From NCBI GenBank assembly GCA_937928545.1, contig CALGJQ010000011.1, forward strand, positions 62,001 through 126,000: a stretch of DNA of 64,000 nucleotides, read 5' to 3'. The stretch's first letter is position 1. Each line of letters starts with the position of its first letter. The position numbers and the translations under genes were made by a program. Positions 9,827 to 18,465 of this stretch are shown one piece after another. The notes beneath the pieces were generated by a model. The model searched no databases, was not told where the DNA came from, and saw only the letters and a program-made list of their open reading frames with translations. The stretch comes from an uncultured Verrucomicrobiales bacterium. Its GTDB lineage: Bacteria > Verrucomicrobiota > Verrucomicrobiia > Verrucomicrobiales > Akkermansiaceae.

Positions 9827-10708
9827 TTAAAATCCTGGTGCCGCCACCCGGCCCAGTTGCCCTTCTTCGAGGCGTTCCTTGAGAATTCGGTCTGCGACTT
9901 CCACGACCATCTCTTCAAGAAGAAGGCGGAGATGACTCCCCTTCGTGTAGTCCGCAGGCGCGATGTGCTTCACCCGATCCGCATGGGTGCAAAGTTGATA
10001 GCACTTCCGAAAACTCCTCCCGCTCGGATCCTTCGGATTATAAACCGCGATGCCATGACCGCCATTCTTCTTCATCACGGTGAAGCAAGGAACGTCAGTC
10101 GGACCATCGCCGACATAGATCATATTCTGAAATGGAATGGGACGTGCATCGATTGGCATGTGGTCATTGACGTCATCGTGAGGCGACAACAGCCCTTTAT
10201 TGATTCGGAAAAGATACTGGGTCTTGGTGGTGTGTGAAATGGTGCGCTTTGGGAAACTAATGCGACCCAATTCATCTTCGCCAAATTCGCAGCCGAAGAT
10301 CGCCTTCACCTTCCCCGCTAAAGAACAACCATCGAGAAGAGCCTGCAGACCCGAGGAAACGATGTAGTGTTCCACCTTAATCCCCGCTGCCTCGTGCTCC
10401 GGCCGAATGCAGAACTCGCGAATCTCTTCAAAAACATCCTCCACTCCCGGATAGTAACTCAGGCCTTTCCCAAGCTCGGTGAGATCCGCGTTGGTGACAT
10501 TATCCATACCCAAGTAATCAAGGAGGCATTTCATGTAAGCCAGCTCCCCATCCCACTGCTTCTCTTTGACGAGAATATTGCACTTCTTCCAGAACTGCTC
10601 GGGATCGATTCCAAACTTCGGGAAAAGCACGTCGTCCTGCATATAGCTAGGACTCAAGGTCTGATCATAATCATAAACCAGAGCGATCGTGTTTTGCGGG
10701 ACGGACAT
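9827..10708 (-). CDS. HAD-superfamily phosphatase (phosphoserine-phosphatase-like)
   Basis: 293-residue cytoplasmic HAD-type hydrolase. The nucleophile loop is VYDYDQTLSP (Asp12 and Asp14 by position), and the C-terminal acidic motif is YVGDGPTDVPCF. An inserted cap of about 100 residues follows the first motif. Its substrate cannot be assigned; similar proteins are usually annotated only as haloacid dehalogenase-like hydrolases. It lies 18 bases upstream of mpl, so the two may be co-transcribed. Confidence 0.8.
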   Translation of the reverse strand: MSVPQNTIALVYDYDQTLSPSYMQDDVLFPKFGIDPEQFWKKCNILVKEKQWDGELAYMKCLLDYLGMDNVTNADLTELGKGLSYYPGVEDVFEEIREFCIRPEHEAAGIKVEHYIVSSGLQALLDGCSLAGKVKAIFGCEFGEDELGRISFPKRTISHTTKTQYLFRINKGLLSPHDDVNDHMPIDARPIPFQNMIYVGDGPTDVPCFTVMKKNGGHGIAVYNPKDPSGRSFRKCYQLCTHADRVKHIAPADYTKGSHLRLLLEEMVVEVADRILKERLEEGQLGRVAAPGF

Positions 10709-10776
10709 CGCGGAAGAGAATGCCCCCTTCCCGCCCCTCTGTCAAAATCCAAGATCGTTAGAAAATCAGGCCATCT

Positions 10777-11583
10777 TTACCACGCCACCGGATCTAGGCC
10801 GTAGTAATTCTTCAACTGCTCATAAAGCTCCGGATAATCCTCCTGCAACTGCTTGGCCTTCTCAAAAAAGGTCTCGGTCGCAACCGCGAAGAACTCCGCT
10901 GGATTGGTGGCGCCATAGGAATCCATGACGGTCTTTCGACCTGCATCGAGGTCTTTGCAAAAGTCTTCATAAGCCTCCGAAAAAGCATGAGCCCAATTCC
11001 CAATCGCGGAACGACTTTCGAGTTGCGGCAAGCCATCGGCATGACGATTTTCCTGATCCAGTTGATGCGCGAATTCGTGAATCACGACATTGTGACCATC
11101 CTCGTCATTCTCGCCTCCCTTTTCGACACTCTTCCACGAGAGAATCACCGAGCCCGATTCCCAACTCTCGCCCAATCTTACCGAGTCATCGTCTTCATCT
11201 TTTCGCCCTCCTTTGAAGGCATTCGGATAAACCAAAATGCTTTGTAACTTCGGGTAGAGCTTATGATTTCTTCCCACCAAGAGCAAAGCCGCTTGCGCCA
11301 TGATGACCACTTCCATTTCGCGCGTCACCTCATCAAGATCACCGCAGGCTTCAAAGTTCTTTTCCGCGATGAGAACCTGAATAATGGGCTCCATTTTCTC
11401 GCGAACCGCAGTTGGAATCTCTTCGTAGAGACGAAAATGCTCCGCAAGATAAGATCGATCCAGATCATTTAAGGGGCCCGCTTCCGCCAGAGCTTTCGCG
11501 CGCTTTCTCTTCACTCCGCCAAAAGCCCAGATCGCAATTGCAATAATCACCACAACCCAAATTACCCAAAGAAATCCACTCAT
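10777..11583 (-). CDS. MtfA-type zinc peptidase (M90 family)
   Basis: 268-residue protein with one N-terminal membrane segment (about 3-22), followed by a soluble peptidase domain. The zinc motif is HEFAHQLD with a downstream Glu in NPAEFFAVATETFFE. The family is known from E. coli MtfA, a peptidase that interacts with the Mlc repressor, although many homologues lie in other regulatory settings. The membrane anchor is common in homologues outside the enterobacteria. It is downstream of the ribosomal cluster terminator, so probably has its own promoter. Confidence 0.87.
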   Translation of the reverse strand: MSGFLWVIWVVVIIAIAIWAFGGVKRKRAKALAEAGPLNDLDRSYLAEHFRLYEEIPTAVREKMEPIIQVLIAEKNFEACGDLDEVTREMEVVIMAQAALLLVGRNHKLYPKLQSILVYPNAFKGGRKDEDDDSVRLGESWESGSVILSWKSVEKGGENDEDGHNVVIHEFAHQLDQENRHADGLPQLESRSAIGNWAHAFSEAYEDFCKDLDAGRKTVMDSYGATNPAEFFAVATETFFEKAKQLQEDYPELYEQLKNYYGLDPVAW

Positions 11584-11649
11584 GGATGGAAGTTAGCAGC
11601 GCGATGAGAAAGAGGAAGTCTTGGCTGAATCTTGGTTGGGGGGATCCCT

Positions 11650-11825
11650 AACCACGGATCTTCACGAATCTCGGTTGAGGGGCTGAGAATTGATCAAGCA
11701 CGAAACTTACGAAAGAAAGAGGTTGATGACGTGGTTGAGGGTTTTGAGCTTTCTCCTTCTCACCCTTCCACTTTCAAATTTCAGAGATCCCCGCCCTCCG
11801 CAGTGATTCGTGTCGATTCGTGGTT
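11650..11825. repeat. Imperfect inverted repeat in a 314-base intergenic gap
   Basis: The gap 11584-11897 holds two arms, 11650-11670 and 11805-11825, which are near-inverted copies of one another (AACCACGRATCnnCACGAATC against its reverse complement) about 134 bases apart. I see no convincing gene between them. The arms look like a REP-type dispersed palindrome. The remaining feature of the gap is the rpsD terminator. Confidence 0.6.
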
Positions 11826-11844
11826 GCCTCCTTTCCGGCCAAAG

Positions 11845-11881
11845 AAAAAAGCCCCACCTCGAAGAACGAGATGAGGCTTTG
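11845..11881 (-). terminator. Terminator of the rpsM-rpsK-rpsD cluster
   Basis: Read on the minus strand: AGCCTCATCTCG, loop TTCTT, CGAGGTGGGGCT, then six T. All pairs form if two G-U wobbles are allowed. It lies 16 bases beyond the rpsD stop. Confidence 0.88.
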
Positions 11882-11897
11882 AAAGTGTTGAAGAACT

Positions 11898-12509
11898 TTA
11901 ACGCGAGTAAAGTTCGACGATCAGCTGAAGGTTGACTGGTGCGTCTACGTCTTCCTTCTCAGGGAGACGAGAAACCGTTCCTTCCATCTTCTCGCGGTCG
12001 AGAGCCAACCAGTCCTGAAGAGGAACCGACTGAGTCAAGTCGAGCATACGAAGTCCGAGTTGCTGCGAAGAAGCGCGGTCACCAACTTTGATGACGTCTC
12101 CTGCTTTCACTTGGTATGAAGGAATGTCGAGCTTCTTGCCATTCACAAGCACGTGACCGTGGTTGACGAGCTGGCGAGCGGACTGACGAGAGTTGCCGAA
12201 GCCGAGGCGGTAGCAAACATTGTCGAGACGAGTCTCAAGGAGAAGGAGCATGATGTCTCCAGTAATTCCACGACGACGCCCCGCTTCTGCGAAGTATCCA
12301 CGGAACTGCTTCTCAAGAACTCCGTAGATGAACTTGAGCTTCTGCTTCTCACCGAGAGCAATTGCGTAATCTGACTTCTTCCGGCGACCGGAGCGGAGTC
12401 CGTGTGGGCCTGGAGGGTAGTTACGACGCTCGAGTGCTTTTGAAGGTCCGAAAAGTGGAACTCCGAAGCGGCGGTTGATTTTATCTTTTGGGCCGGTGTA
12501 ACGTGCCAT
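11898..12509 (-). CDS. rpsD: 30S ribosomal protein S4
   Basis: Primary 16S rRNA-binding protein of the small subunit body. 203 residues, normal length. It begins MARYTGPKDKINRRFG, carries the conserved LERRNYPPGPHG region, then the S4 RNA-binding domain (LDNVCYRLGFGNSRQSARQLV, listed here in part, with NHGHVLVNGKK) and a C terminus ending in ELYSR. It is the last gene of a three-gene cluster and is followed by a terminator, so rpoA and rplQ do not follow as they do in many bacteria. Confidence 0.97.
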   Translation of the reverse strand: MARYTGPKDKINRRFGVPLFGPSKALERRNYPPGPHGLRSGRRKKSDYAIALGEKQKLKFIYGVLEKQFRGYFAEAGRRRGITGDIMLLLLETRLDNVCYRLGFGNSRQSARQLVNHGHVLVNGKKLDIPSYQVKAGDVIKVGDRASSQQLGLRMLDLTQSVPLQDWLALDREKMEGTVSRLPEKEDVDAPVNLQLIVELYSR

Positions 12510-12540
12510 TGATCTGTTCTATAAATTAGGGTTAGAAGAA

Positions 12541-13155
12541 TTACACGCGACGTGCCTTTTTAGGACGGCAGCCGTTGTGAGGAATTGGAGTGACATCAAG
12601 AATGCCGGAGACTTCTACGCCGAGGCCTTGCACGGCACGGACGGCAGACTCACGACCTGCCCCAGGTCCCTTGACCCGGACAAGAGCTTCTTTCAATCCG
12701 TGAGACATTGCCTGACGGCAAGCATCTTGGGAAACAACCTGTGCCGCGTAAGCGGTGCTCTTACGAGACCCCTTGAAGCCCATCTTCCCTGAAGAAGACC
12801 AGCCAATGGTGTTACCACGCTCGTCGGTGACGGTGACGCAGGTGTTGTTGAAAGTCGCAGTGACATGAACGATCCCCTTGGTGACGTTCTTGCTCTTCTT
12901 GGACTTGTGAATCTTGACCTTGTCAGGATCCTCTTCTCCGAGAAGCTCCGCGAAAATATCGCGCTTCTTCTCTTCCTTCGGTGCCGTAGACTCTCCTTCG
13001 GAGGCGCCTTCGGTTGTGCTTTCACCCGCAACAGGAGCGTCATCTTTTGCCGGAGCATCGGACGCTTCTGGAGCTGCTTCTTCAGCAGCCGCCTCAGGGG
13101 CTGGAGTTTCCGCAGGCTTCACCTCGGTCTCCTCGTTTTTTTCTTCTTCAGCCAT
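12541..13155 (-). CDS. rpsK: 30S ribosomal protein S11 with long acidic N-terminal extension
   Basis: The last 120 or so residues are a standard S11 ([54 protein letters not shown]), which shapes the platform of the small subunit. The protein is 204 residues against the usual 120-130. Residues 1 to about 80 are an added tail of Glu, Ala, Pro and Ser with low complexity (for example [14 protein letters not shown]), ending near [19 protein letters not shown]. The ATG at 13155 opens the acidic tail, and no good internal start close to the S11 core is evident. It lies between rpsM and rpsD. Confidence 0.96.
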   Translation of the reverse strand: MAEEEKNEETEVKPAETPAPEAAAEEAAPEASDAPAKDDAPVAGESTTEGASEGESTAPKEEKKRDIFAELLGEEDPDKVKIHKSKKSKNVTKGIVHVTATFNNTCVTVTDERGNTIGWSSSGKMGFKGSRKSTAYAAQVVSQDACRQAMSHGLKEALVRVKGPGAGRESAVRAVQGLGVEVSGILDVTPIPHNGCRPKKARRV

Positions 13156-13195
13156 GTTTATGGAATGGAAATTTTTCGGTAACCTTCAAGCGAGA

Positions 13196-13564
13196 TTACT
13201 TAGCAACACCGACGGTGCGACGCTTACCCTTGCGAGTGCGAGCATTGGTGCTGGTGCGCTGTCCGCGAACGGGAAGGCCACGCTTGTGACGAATTCCGCG
13301 GTAGCAGTTGATGGAGGAAAGGCGCTTCATCTGGCCTTGCTGCTCACGACGAAGGTCACCTTCAATCAGGATTCCTTCGTTTTGGATGACCGCTGCGATC
13401 TTGACGAGCTGCTCTTCGCTGAGCTCACCAGTGCGAATGTCAGGATTCACGCCTGCGTGATCGAGAATCTTCTTGGACGTAGAAGGTCCAATTCCGAAGA
13501 TGTAGGGAAGAGATGCTTCAATACGCTTCTCGTTAGGGATGTCTGTGCCGAAGAGTCGTGCCAT
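13196..13564 (-). CDS. rpsM: 30S ribosomal protein S13
   Basis: Head protein of the small subunit that contacts 5S/23S rRNA and the P-site tRNA. The 122-residue protein begins MARLFGTDIPNEKRIEASL and has the helix-two-turn-helix region (YIFGIGPSTSKKIL), RLSSINCYRGIRHKRGLPVRG and a basic tail TRKGKRRTVGVAK. It is the first gene of rpsM-rpsK-rpsD. rpmJ and secY, frequent upstream neighbours, are not present; the 159 bases upstream hold nothing I can identify. Confidence 0.97.
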   Translation of the reverse strand: MARLFGTDIPNEKRIEASLPYIFGIGPSTSKKILDHAGVNPDIRTGELSEEQLVKIAAVIQNEGILIEGDLRREQQGQMKRLSSINCYRGIRHKRGLPVRGQRTSTNARTRKGKRRTVGVAK

Positions 13565-13723
13565 GATCGTAAATGTTCAAAAAATCCCACCTCAATGCCT
13601 TCTGCACCGCTGCGGGGACGGGTTCTGTATCAAAGATCACCATCCTGGCAAGAGGAATTCAGCAATTTTCACGAAGAAAAGGCATTTAATTTAGCTTTAT
13701 GAAGTATTTCTAGATTCAAGACC

Positions 13724-14035
13724 TCAGCGCCATCTTTTCCTGAGAGGTTCAAAGTATCTCAGAATCAATCCGGCAACCCCAATGACGCCCCCCGTGATAA
13801 ATTGCCCCCATGCCACTCTCTCGGTCTTTGCTTCCATGAATTCCGGTGACTTCCCTGAATTTAGAACGAGCCAAAAGAGCCCGCCGCACAGCACAAAAAC
13901 AAATGACAAAAGAAGAAGCACCATTCCCCAATGGAAGATCGCCGCAAAAAGGGGGGTCTTGATCACGAGTTCATCCTCCGTCGATTCAGAATCGAGATCC
14001 AATGATTCCCAATCAGGTTTTCCTTCCCCTCTCAC
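13724..14035 (-). CDS. Small two-helix membrane protein, unknown function
   Basis: 103 residues: an acidic N terminus (SLDLDSESTEDELV), two hydrophobic segments (about 32-56 and 74-92) separated by a polar loop with GKSPEFMEAKTERVAWGQ, and a basic C terminus (EPLRKRWR). I recognise no family. It lies between rpsM and the tmRNA gene on the same strand, directly downstream of the tmRNA terminator. Confidence 0.6.
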   Translation of the reverse strand: MRGEGKPDWESLDLDSESTEDELVIKTPLFAAIFHWGMVLLLLSFVFVLCGGLFWLVLNSGKSPEFMEAKTERVAWGQFITGGVIGVAGLILRYFEPLRKRWR

Positions 14036-14049
14036 GTCCTCTTGGTGAA

Positions 14050-14088
14050 CAAAAAACCCTCACCAGACAAGGTCTGAGGAGGGCTTTT
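14050..14088 (-). terminator. Terminator downstream of tmRNA
   Basis: On the minus strand: CCCTC-CT-CAGAC, loop, GTCTG-GT-GAGGG, then six T. The stem has one internal loop. It starts immediately beyond the tmRNA CCA end. Confidence 0.75.
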
Positions 14089-14449
14089 TGGTGGAGGCGA
14101 CGGGAATTGAACCCGTGTCCTAGATGCCTTTCACGAAGGCGTCTACATGTATAGCTAGGCGTTTGCTGCTTTAAAACCGATGGGCCTCACCTAGCCCGTC
14201 CATTGATTCGATGACCCTGTTTAATCTCACTGCTTTACCCGGATCCCCGACTCAGCAGCCAGCCTATTAAGTAGTCGCCCCGCACCGTAATAGGCGTCAA
14301 GTTTGGGACGTTGCTGTCAATTAAGCAGCAAGTGCGAGCTCGTTAGAGTCTGCAATTATTTGTTTTGAGCGGCTTTTTAAAGAGGCCAACCGATCAACCT
14401 CTACATGCAGCCAGCGTTATGAACATCCAGTCGAAACCAAAACGCCCCC
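14089..14449 (-). ncRNA. ssrA: Transfer-messenger RNA (tmRNA)
   Basis: Rescues stalled ribosomes and tags the nascent chain. On the minus strand the RNA begins GGGGGCGTTTTGGTTTCGAC and ends with a T arm (GGTTCAATTCCCGTC) and CGCCTCCACCA, so the two ends form the alanine-type acceptor stem and CCA is encoded. Length is about 361 bases in one piece, not the split form. The reading frame for the tag resumes with GCA at 14353-14351 and stops with TAA at 14323-14321, giving the tag ADSNELALAA, ten residues with the ALAA ending expected for ClpXP/ClpAP recognition. Upstream (14458-14491) there are only weak promoter-like hexamers. Confidence 0.95.
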
Positions 14450-14526
14450 ACAAGCTATTGATAAGATGCCTTGTTGAACTAAAATATTCAACCTCAATCA
14501 CCTTTCTGCCATAGAAATTCCACACC

Positions 14527-15975
14527 ATGATTTTTCGCACCTCCTATTTCACCTTTTTTCTAGGGATTCTCTCCCTTTCCGCCGAACCCCTCATCACTCT
14601 GCAAGAGGCAAATGGTAGCGATCAACTCAAAGTTGAACTCCTCGACTTAGAAAAAGACATTGCTCTACTCCGCCGAGCTGACGGTCAGGAATTCCAAACT
14701 CCCCTTGCCTATCTTGCCGAGGATTCCCGCGCTGAAATCCGAGCAACTTGGGCCTCCCATCGCACAGGCATCGAGAAACATCTTACCCCTCTCAACAAGG
14801 CCCTCGGCCACCCTCTTTTTTCTAATCGTGGTAATATTTGGAACGAGCCCATCGACGAAGTTGCGAAACGTCTCAGACTTCCACTAGAGTCCAAGACGCC
14901 CTTCACCAGCAGCTTCCGCCTTTACACCCGCGATGCCTATACCTTCGCTGGCGCCAAACCTAAAACTCTAGTCGCTTACGGAGATCACAAGGGCCGCGCT
15001 CTTTCGCTTTCCATCATTTACTCCAACAAGGGAGATTCCCTCAGCAATGTTGGCTCCGGAGAGGATCACTTTAAAAAGGACGGTCAGGAAATTGATCGCA
15101 AAACCCTCAAAGGAGCAATGAACTATGATGCCGCATCCATCGCGCACACCTTGACTCAAGTTCTCGGAAAACCACTGGAGCAGCGCATGCTGGGACAGGG
15201 AAACAAAAGTCACAAGGTTCAACGCTGGGACTGGAACGGGCATTCCTTCCTCCTCGCGAATGTGAAGGGCGAATACGTAGGTCTCAATATCGTCCGGGCC
15301 GACTTTGCCGATGGCGGTGGCCGCTTTTCCCGCGTGAGCGACGGCGAAATGAAGGTCCGCTTAAAGGGCAGTGTCACCAGCAGGAAAAACGGCGACGTCT
15401 TCATCAAAGACATCCCCATGGTCGACCAAGGACCAAAAGGCTACTGCGCTCCCGCAACTTTTGAACGCGCCATGCGTCACGCCGGAGTTCCCGCAGACAT
15501 GTATCTCCTCGCCACTCTTGCGACCATCGGAGGAGGAGGAACAAATACGGCCAAGCTCTACGATGAAGTCGCCTTCACCACTCGCAGCAAAGGTGGCCGC
15601 ACCGCCCGTGAAATTTCACTCAAGTCTCTCTCCCCAAATAAGATCAAACGCTACATCGACAAAGGGGTCCCCATCCTTTGGCAAATGTGTAGCCTCCCGA
15701 ACTACAATCAGATCGCAAATGCCCGAACTCGCGCCCGCAAAAGTATTAAGGATTGGTCAGCCTATGCTGCCAAAATCGCCAAAGAAGCGGAGACCAATGC
15801 CCGCCAAATGCAGGGAAAAGGGAATTACCATATCTGCATGATCATCGGGTATAACGAAGCCACCAAAGAGGTCGCCGTGAGCGATTCGTGGGGGAAAAAT
15901 TACAGCATCCGCTGGGTCCATATTGATGAAGCAGAAGCGGTCAGCAACCAAAATGGCTTCGTGATCGACATTTAA
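14527..15975 (+). CDS. Secreted protein with SHD1-like region and C39-like cysteine peptidase domain
   Basis: 482 residues with an N-terminal signal peptide (cleavage near LSLSAEP). Residues about 25-75 resemble the SHD1-type beta-barrel common in secreted PVC proteins (ALLRRADGQEFQTPLAYL). From about residue 298 a C39-like fold is visible: DQGPKGYCAPATF with the candidate nucleophile C307, a His in GNYHICMIIGYN (H435) and an Asp in VSDSWG (D453). This gives the Cys-His-Asp set of papain-like enzymes, so an active extracellular peptidase or amidase is likely. It converges with the EEP gene, with a 4-base overlap of the stop codons. Confidence 0.75.
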   Translation: MIFRTSYFTFFLGILSLSAEPLITLQEANGSDQLKVELLDLEKDIALLRRADGQEFQTPLAYLAEDSRAEIRATWASHRTGIEKHLTPLNKALGHPLFSNRGNIWNEPIDEVAKRLRLPLESKTPFTSSFRLYTRDAYTFAGAKPKTLVAYGDHKGRALSLSIIYSNKGDSLSNVGSGEDHFKKDGQEIDRKTLKGAMNYDAASIAHTLTQVLGKPLEQRMLGQGNKSHKVQRWDWNGHSFLLANVKGEYVGLNIVRADFADGGGRFSRVSDGEMKVRLKGSVTSRKNGDVFIKDIPMVDQGPKGYCAPATFERAMRHAGVPADMYLLATLATIGGGGTNTAKLYDEVAFTTRSKGGRTAREISLKSLSPNKIKRYIDKGVPILWQMCSLPNYNQIANARTRARKSIKDWSAYAAKIAKEAETNARQMQGKGNYHICMIIGYNEATKEVAVSDSWGKNYSIRWVHIDEAEAVSNQNGFVIDI

Positions 15976-16790
15976 TCGCTCGCGATAACCAGCACCACCG
16001 GATGATGGTCCGAATTCACCGGATCTCCATCAGCAAGAACTTCAAATCGTCCATTTTTAAAAGACGGGCTCGTGAAAATATGATCGATCCGTAAGCCCTC
16101 TTTGAGCTCCGCTTTCCAAAAATTAAAAGTCACCATCTGTTCCTCTCCGCCGTGGTCGACCAGTAAAGCTGAATTCAAAAGCGTCTTTATCGCAGGATTC
16201 TCAGTTGTGGCATTAAAGTCCCCCATCAAAATCACCGGATCATCACCGGATGTCCGAGCCTTAATCCGTTCTAATACCAATAACGCCGCCTTCTCACGCG
16301 ATGGCTGACTTTGATGGTCCCAGTGCGTGTTATAGACATAGATCGACTTCCCGTTCTTCCCAGTCAATCGAGCCCACGAGCAAATCCTCGTCACCCCATT
16401 CCCCCAAGTCTTACTGCCCGGCACCTTCGGCGTATCCGACAACCAAAAAGTCCCTTGCTCATTCTCATCAGCAGTCCAAATCGCTGGGTCATAAAACAAA
16501 GGCGAATACTCTCCGCTCTTCTTACCATCGTCTCTTCCAACGCCAATCCGCTTAAATGAAGGAAGCCCCTTCTGAACATCCTCCAATTGATTGTGCTTCA
16601 CTTCCTGTAGACCGATGATCGAAAACCCACCTTCGTTGAGAAACTTCACCACCCCAGGCATCCTTTGACTCCAATCCCGAGCTCCACGATCACCACCGGT
16701 ATCCTGCCGGATATTGTAAGAGCTTACTTTAATTTCTCCAGCCGTCGCAAAAAGCGAAACACCTAAAAACAACAAAACCTTCAGAGCCAT
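15972..16790 (-). CDS. Secreted endonuclease/exonuclease/phosphatase-family protein
   Basis: 272 residues with a short signal peptide (MALKVLLFLGVSLFATAG). EEP-fold motifs appear in order: SYNIRQDTGG, GLQEVKH (metal-binding Glu), NTHWDHQS, LMGDFNAT, RIDHIFTS and NSDHHPVV. Family members cleave nucleic acids or phosphoesters; the exact substrate cannot be assigned. The secretion signal suggests a scavenging role. It lies 3 bases downstream of purK. Confidence 0.88.
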   Translation of the reverse strand: MALKVLLFLGVSLFATAGEIKVSSYNIRQDTGGDRGARDWSQRMPGVVKFLNEGGFSIIGLQEVKHNQLEDVQKGLPSFKRIGVGRDDGKKSGEYSPLFYDPAIWTADENEQGTFWLSDTPKVPGSKTWGNGVTRICSWARLTGKNGKSIYVYNTHWDHQSQPSREKAALLVLERIKARTSGDDPVILMGDFNATTENPAIKTLLNSALLVDHGGEEQMVTFNFWKAELKEGLRIDHIFTSPSFKNGRFEVLADGDPVNSDHHPVVLVIASD

Positions 16791-16793
16791 CCC

Positions 16794-17900
16794 CTAGCTA
16801 AGCAACTTCTCCTTCAAAGCGCGAGCTCTCTCCTCCACCGAACTCCCTCCCACCAAATTCACGTGACCCAACTTTCTCCGGCCACTCGGATTCTTTTTCC
16901 CATAGAGATGAAGCTTGGCTCCTTCCGTTGCGAAAATTTCCGCCTCCTTAAGCTCGGGATTCCACATATCTCCGAGCAAGTTCAACATCACCGTCTCTCC
17001 GAGCAATTCGCTCGATCCCAGCGGCAAGCCACACACCGCCCTGAGCTGCTGCTCGAACTGCGAAGTCACACAGCCATTCATCGTGAAGTGACCTGAATTG
17101 TGCGGCCGAGGAGCCATCTCATTCACAAGCACCCGCCCCGATTGCTCGACAAAAAACTCCACCGCCAAAAGCCCGCGATAGTTCAGCTTCTCCGCCAATC
17201 GAATCGCAGTCTCTTCCGCTTCTTTTCTGGTCTCATCTGACACCCGGGCCGGCACGATTGTCAGATCCAAAATATGATGCCGGTGCTCGTTCTCAGCTAC
17301 TGGAAAAGCCAAACATCTCCCCGCTTCATCACGAGCCACCAGAACTGAAACCTCGCACTTAAAATCGACAAAACCTTCCAAAACCGAAGGCTCACCCTGC
17401 ACCGATTCCCAAGCCGCCTCGACTTGATCTGCCGCCGTGATCTTCACCTGACCCTTGCCATCGTAACCAAAAGCCGCCGTCTTCAAAACCGTTGTCGGTC
17501 CCAGCTCAGCATAAGCCGCCTGAAGTTCCTCCAACGAATTCACCAGAGCAAAAGGCGCACAAGGAATCCCGTTCTCTTTGAGGAAGGTCTTCTCTCTCGA
17601 TCGATGCTGACTGATCCCTATGCTCTCCGCCGATGGATAAAGCCCCACTGCTTCCTCAACTTCCCTCAAGGTCTCCAGCGGAATATTCTCAAACTCAACC
17701 GTCGCCACATCGACCTGATCACAAAACTCCGCCCGTGCCGCTTCATTATCGAAGCCCTTCATGATCACCAGATCCGCCACCCCTACGGTAGGTTCCGCCG
17801 TCGGAGTCCCACTCCACACCACCGTGCGAAATCCCATCCGCCGCGCATCGAGGCAAAGCATTCGCGCCAATTGCCCCCCGCCTAAAATACCAAGTGTCAT
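16794..17900 (-). CDS. purK: N5-carboxyaminoimidazole ribonucleotide synthase
   Basis: ATP-grasp enzyme of purine synthesis that carboxylates AIR to N5-CAIR. 368 residues. Seen: N-terminal LGILGGGQLARMLC, FENIPLETL, the ATP-grasp core LKTAAFGYDGKGQ, GLLAVEFFVEQSG and the closing NEMAPRPHNSGHFT. It lies 2 bases downstream of purE on the same strand, so the two consecutive CAIR enzymes form one unit. Confidence 0.96.
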   Translation of the reverse strand: MTLGILGGGQLARMLCLDARRMGFRTVVWSGTPTAEPTVGVADLVIMKGFDNEAARAEFCDQVDVATVEFENIPLETLREVEEAVGLYPSAESIGISQHRSREKTFLKENGIPCAPFALVNSLEELQAAYAELGPTTVLKTAAFGYDGKGQVKITAADQVEAAWESVQGEPSVLEGFVDFKCEVSVLVARDEAGRCLAFPVAENEHRHHILDLTIVPARVSDETRKEAEETAIRLAEKLNYRGLLAVEFFVEQSGRVLVNEMAPRPHNSGHFTMNGCVTSQFEQQLRAVCGLPLGSSELLGETVMLNLLGDMWNPELKEAEIFATEGAKLHLYGKKNPSGRRKLGHVNLVGGSSVEERARALKEKLLS

Positions 17901-17902
17901 TC

Positions 17903-18406
17903 TTAGAGCTCTGGAGGTAAAACTTTCCCAAGAACGGTGTCTCTTTGATCAATCCGAAACTGCTCAAGCTTCCCCGCCAATTCCTCATCACTCGTTGCCA
18001 AGATTGAAACAGCCGAAAGACCCGCATTCCCCGCACCCGCTTCTCCAATTGCGAAAGTCGCCACCGGAATGCCCTTCGGCATCTGAACGATCGAGAGCAA
18101 CGAATCCATCCCACTGAGCGCCCGCGATTGCACCGGAACCCCGAGCACCGGAAGTGTCGTCATCGAAGCCACCATCCCTGGCAAATGCGCCGCTCCTCCC
18201 GCTCCCGCAATGATCACCTTGAGACCTCGCTCCTTCGCCGATTTAGCATATTCGACCAAAAGCTCCGGCGTGCGATGCGCACTCACCACCTTAGCTTCAC
18301 AAGGCACACCGAACTCTTTAAGTACGGCGAATGCTTTCTCCATCGTCGGCCAATCGGAATCACTACCCATGACCACACCAACAAGGGGATGTTTGGAATC
18401 GCTCAC
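17903..18406 (-). CDS. purE: N5-CAIR mutase
   Basis: Class I PurE, which converts N5-CAIR to CAIR. 167 residues. Family motifs: [14 protein letters not shown] near the N terminus, [11 protein letters not shown] and [13 protein letters not shown]. The presence of purK immediately downstream confirms the two-step bacterial route rather than the direct AIR carboxylase. Confidence 0.96.
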   Translation of the reverse strand: MSDSKHPLVGVVMGSDSDWPTMEKAFAVLKEFGVPCEAKVVSAHRTPELLVEYAKSAKERGLKVIIAGAGGAAHLPGMVASMTTLPVLGVPVQSRALSGMDSLLSIVQMPKGIPVATFAIGEAGAGNAGLSAVSILATSDEELAGKLEQFRIDQRDTVLGKVLPPEL

Positions 18407-18465
18407 AGGCGGAGTATCAGACTAAGAATGCAACCTTGGCAAGACTAGCGTCAATTGATGGGTCT

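Noticed and set aside
11632-11874. 80-codon plus-strand frame in the gap after the MtfA-type gene
   Set aside because: It runs through the inverted repeat and the rpsD terminator, and the product has no family features.
13565-13723. Possible rpmJ upstream of rpsM
   Set aside because: No L36-like Cys/His pattern is encoded in any frame of this 159-base space.
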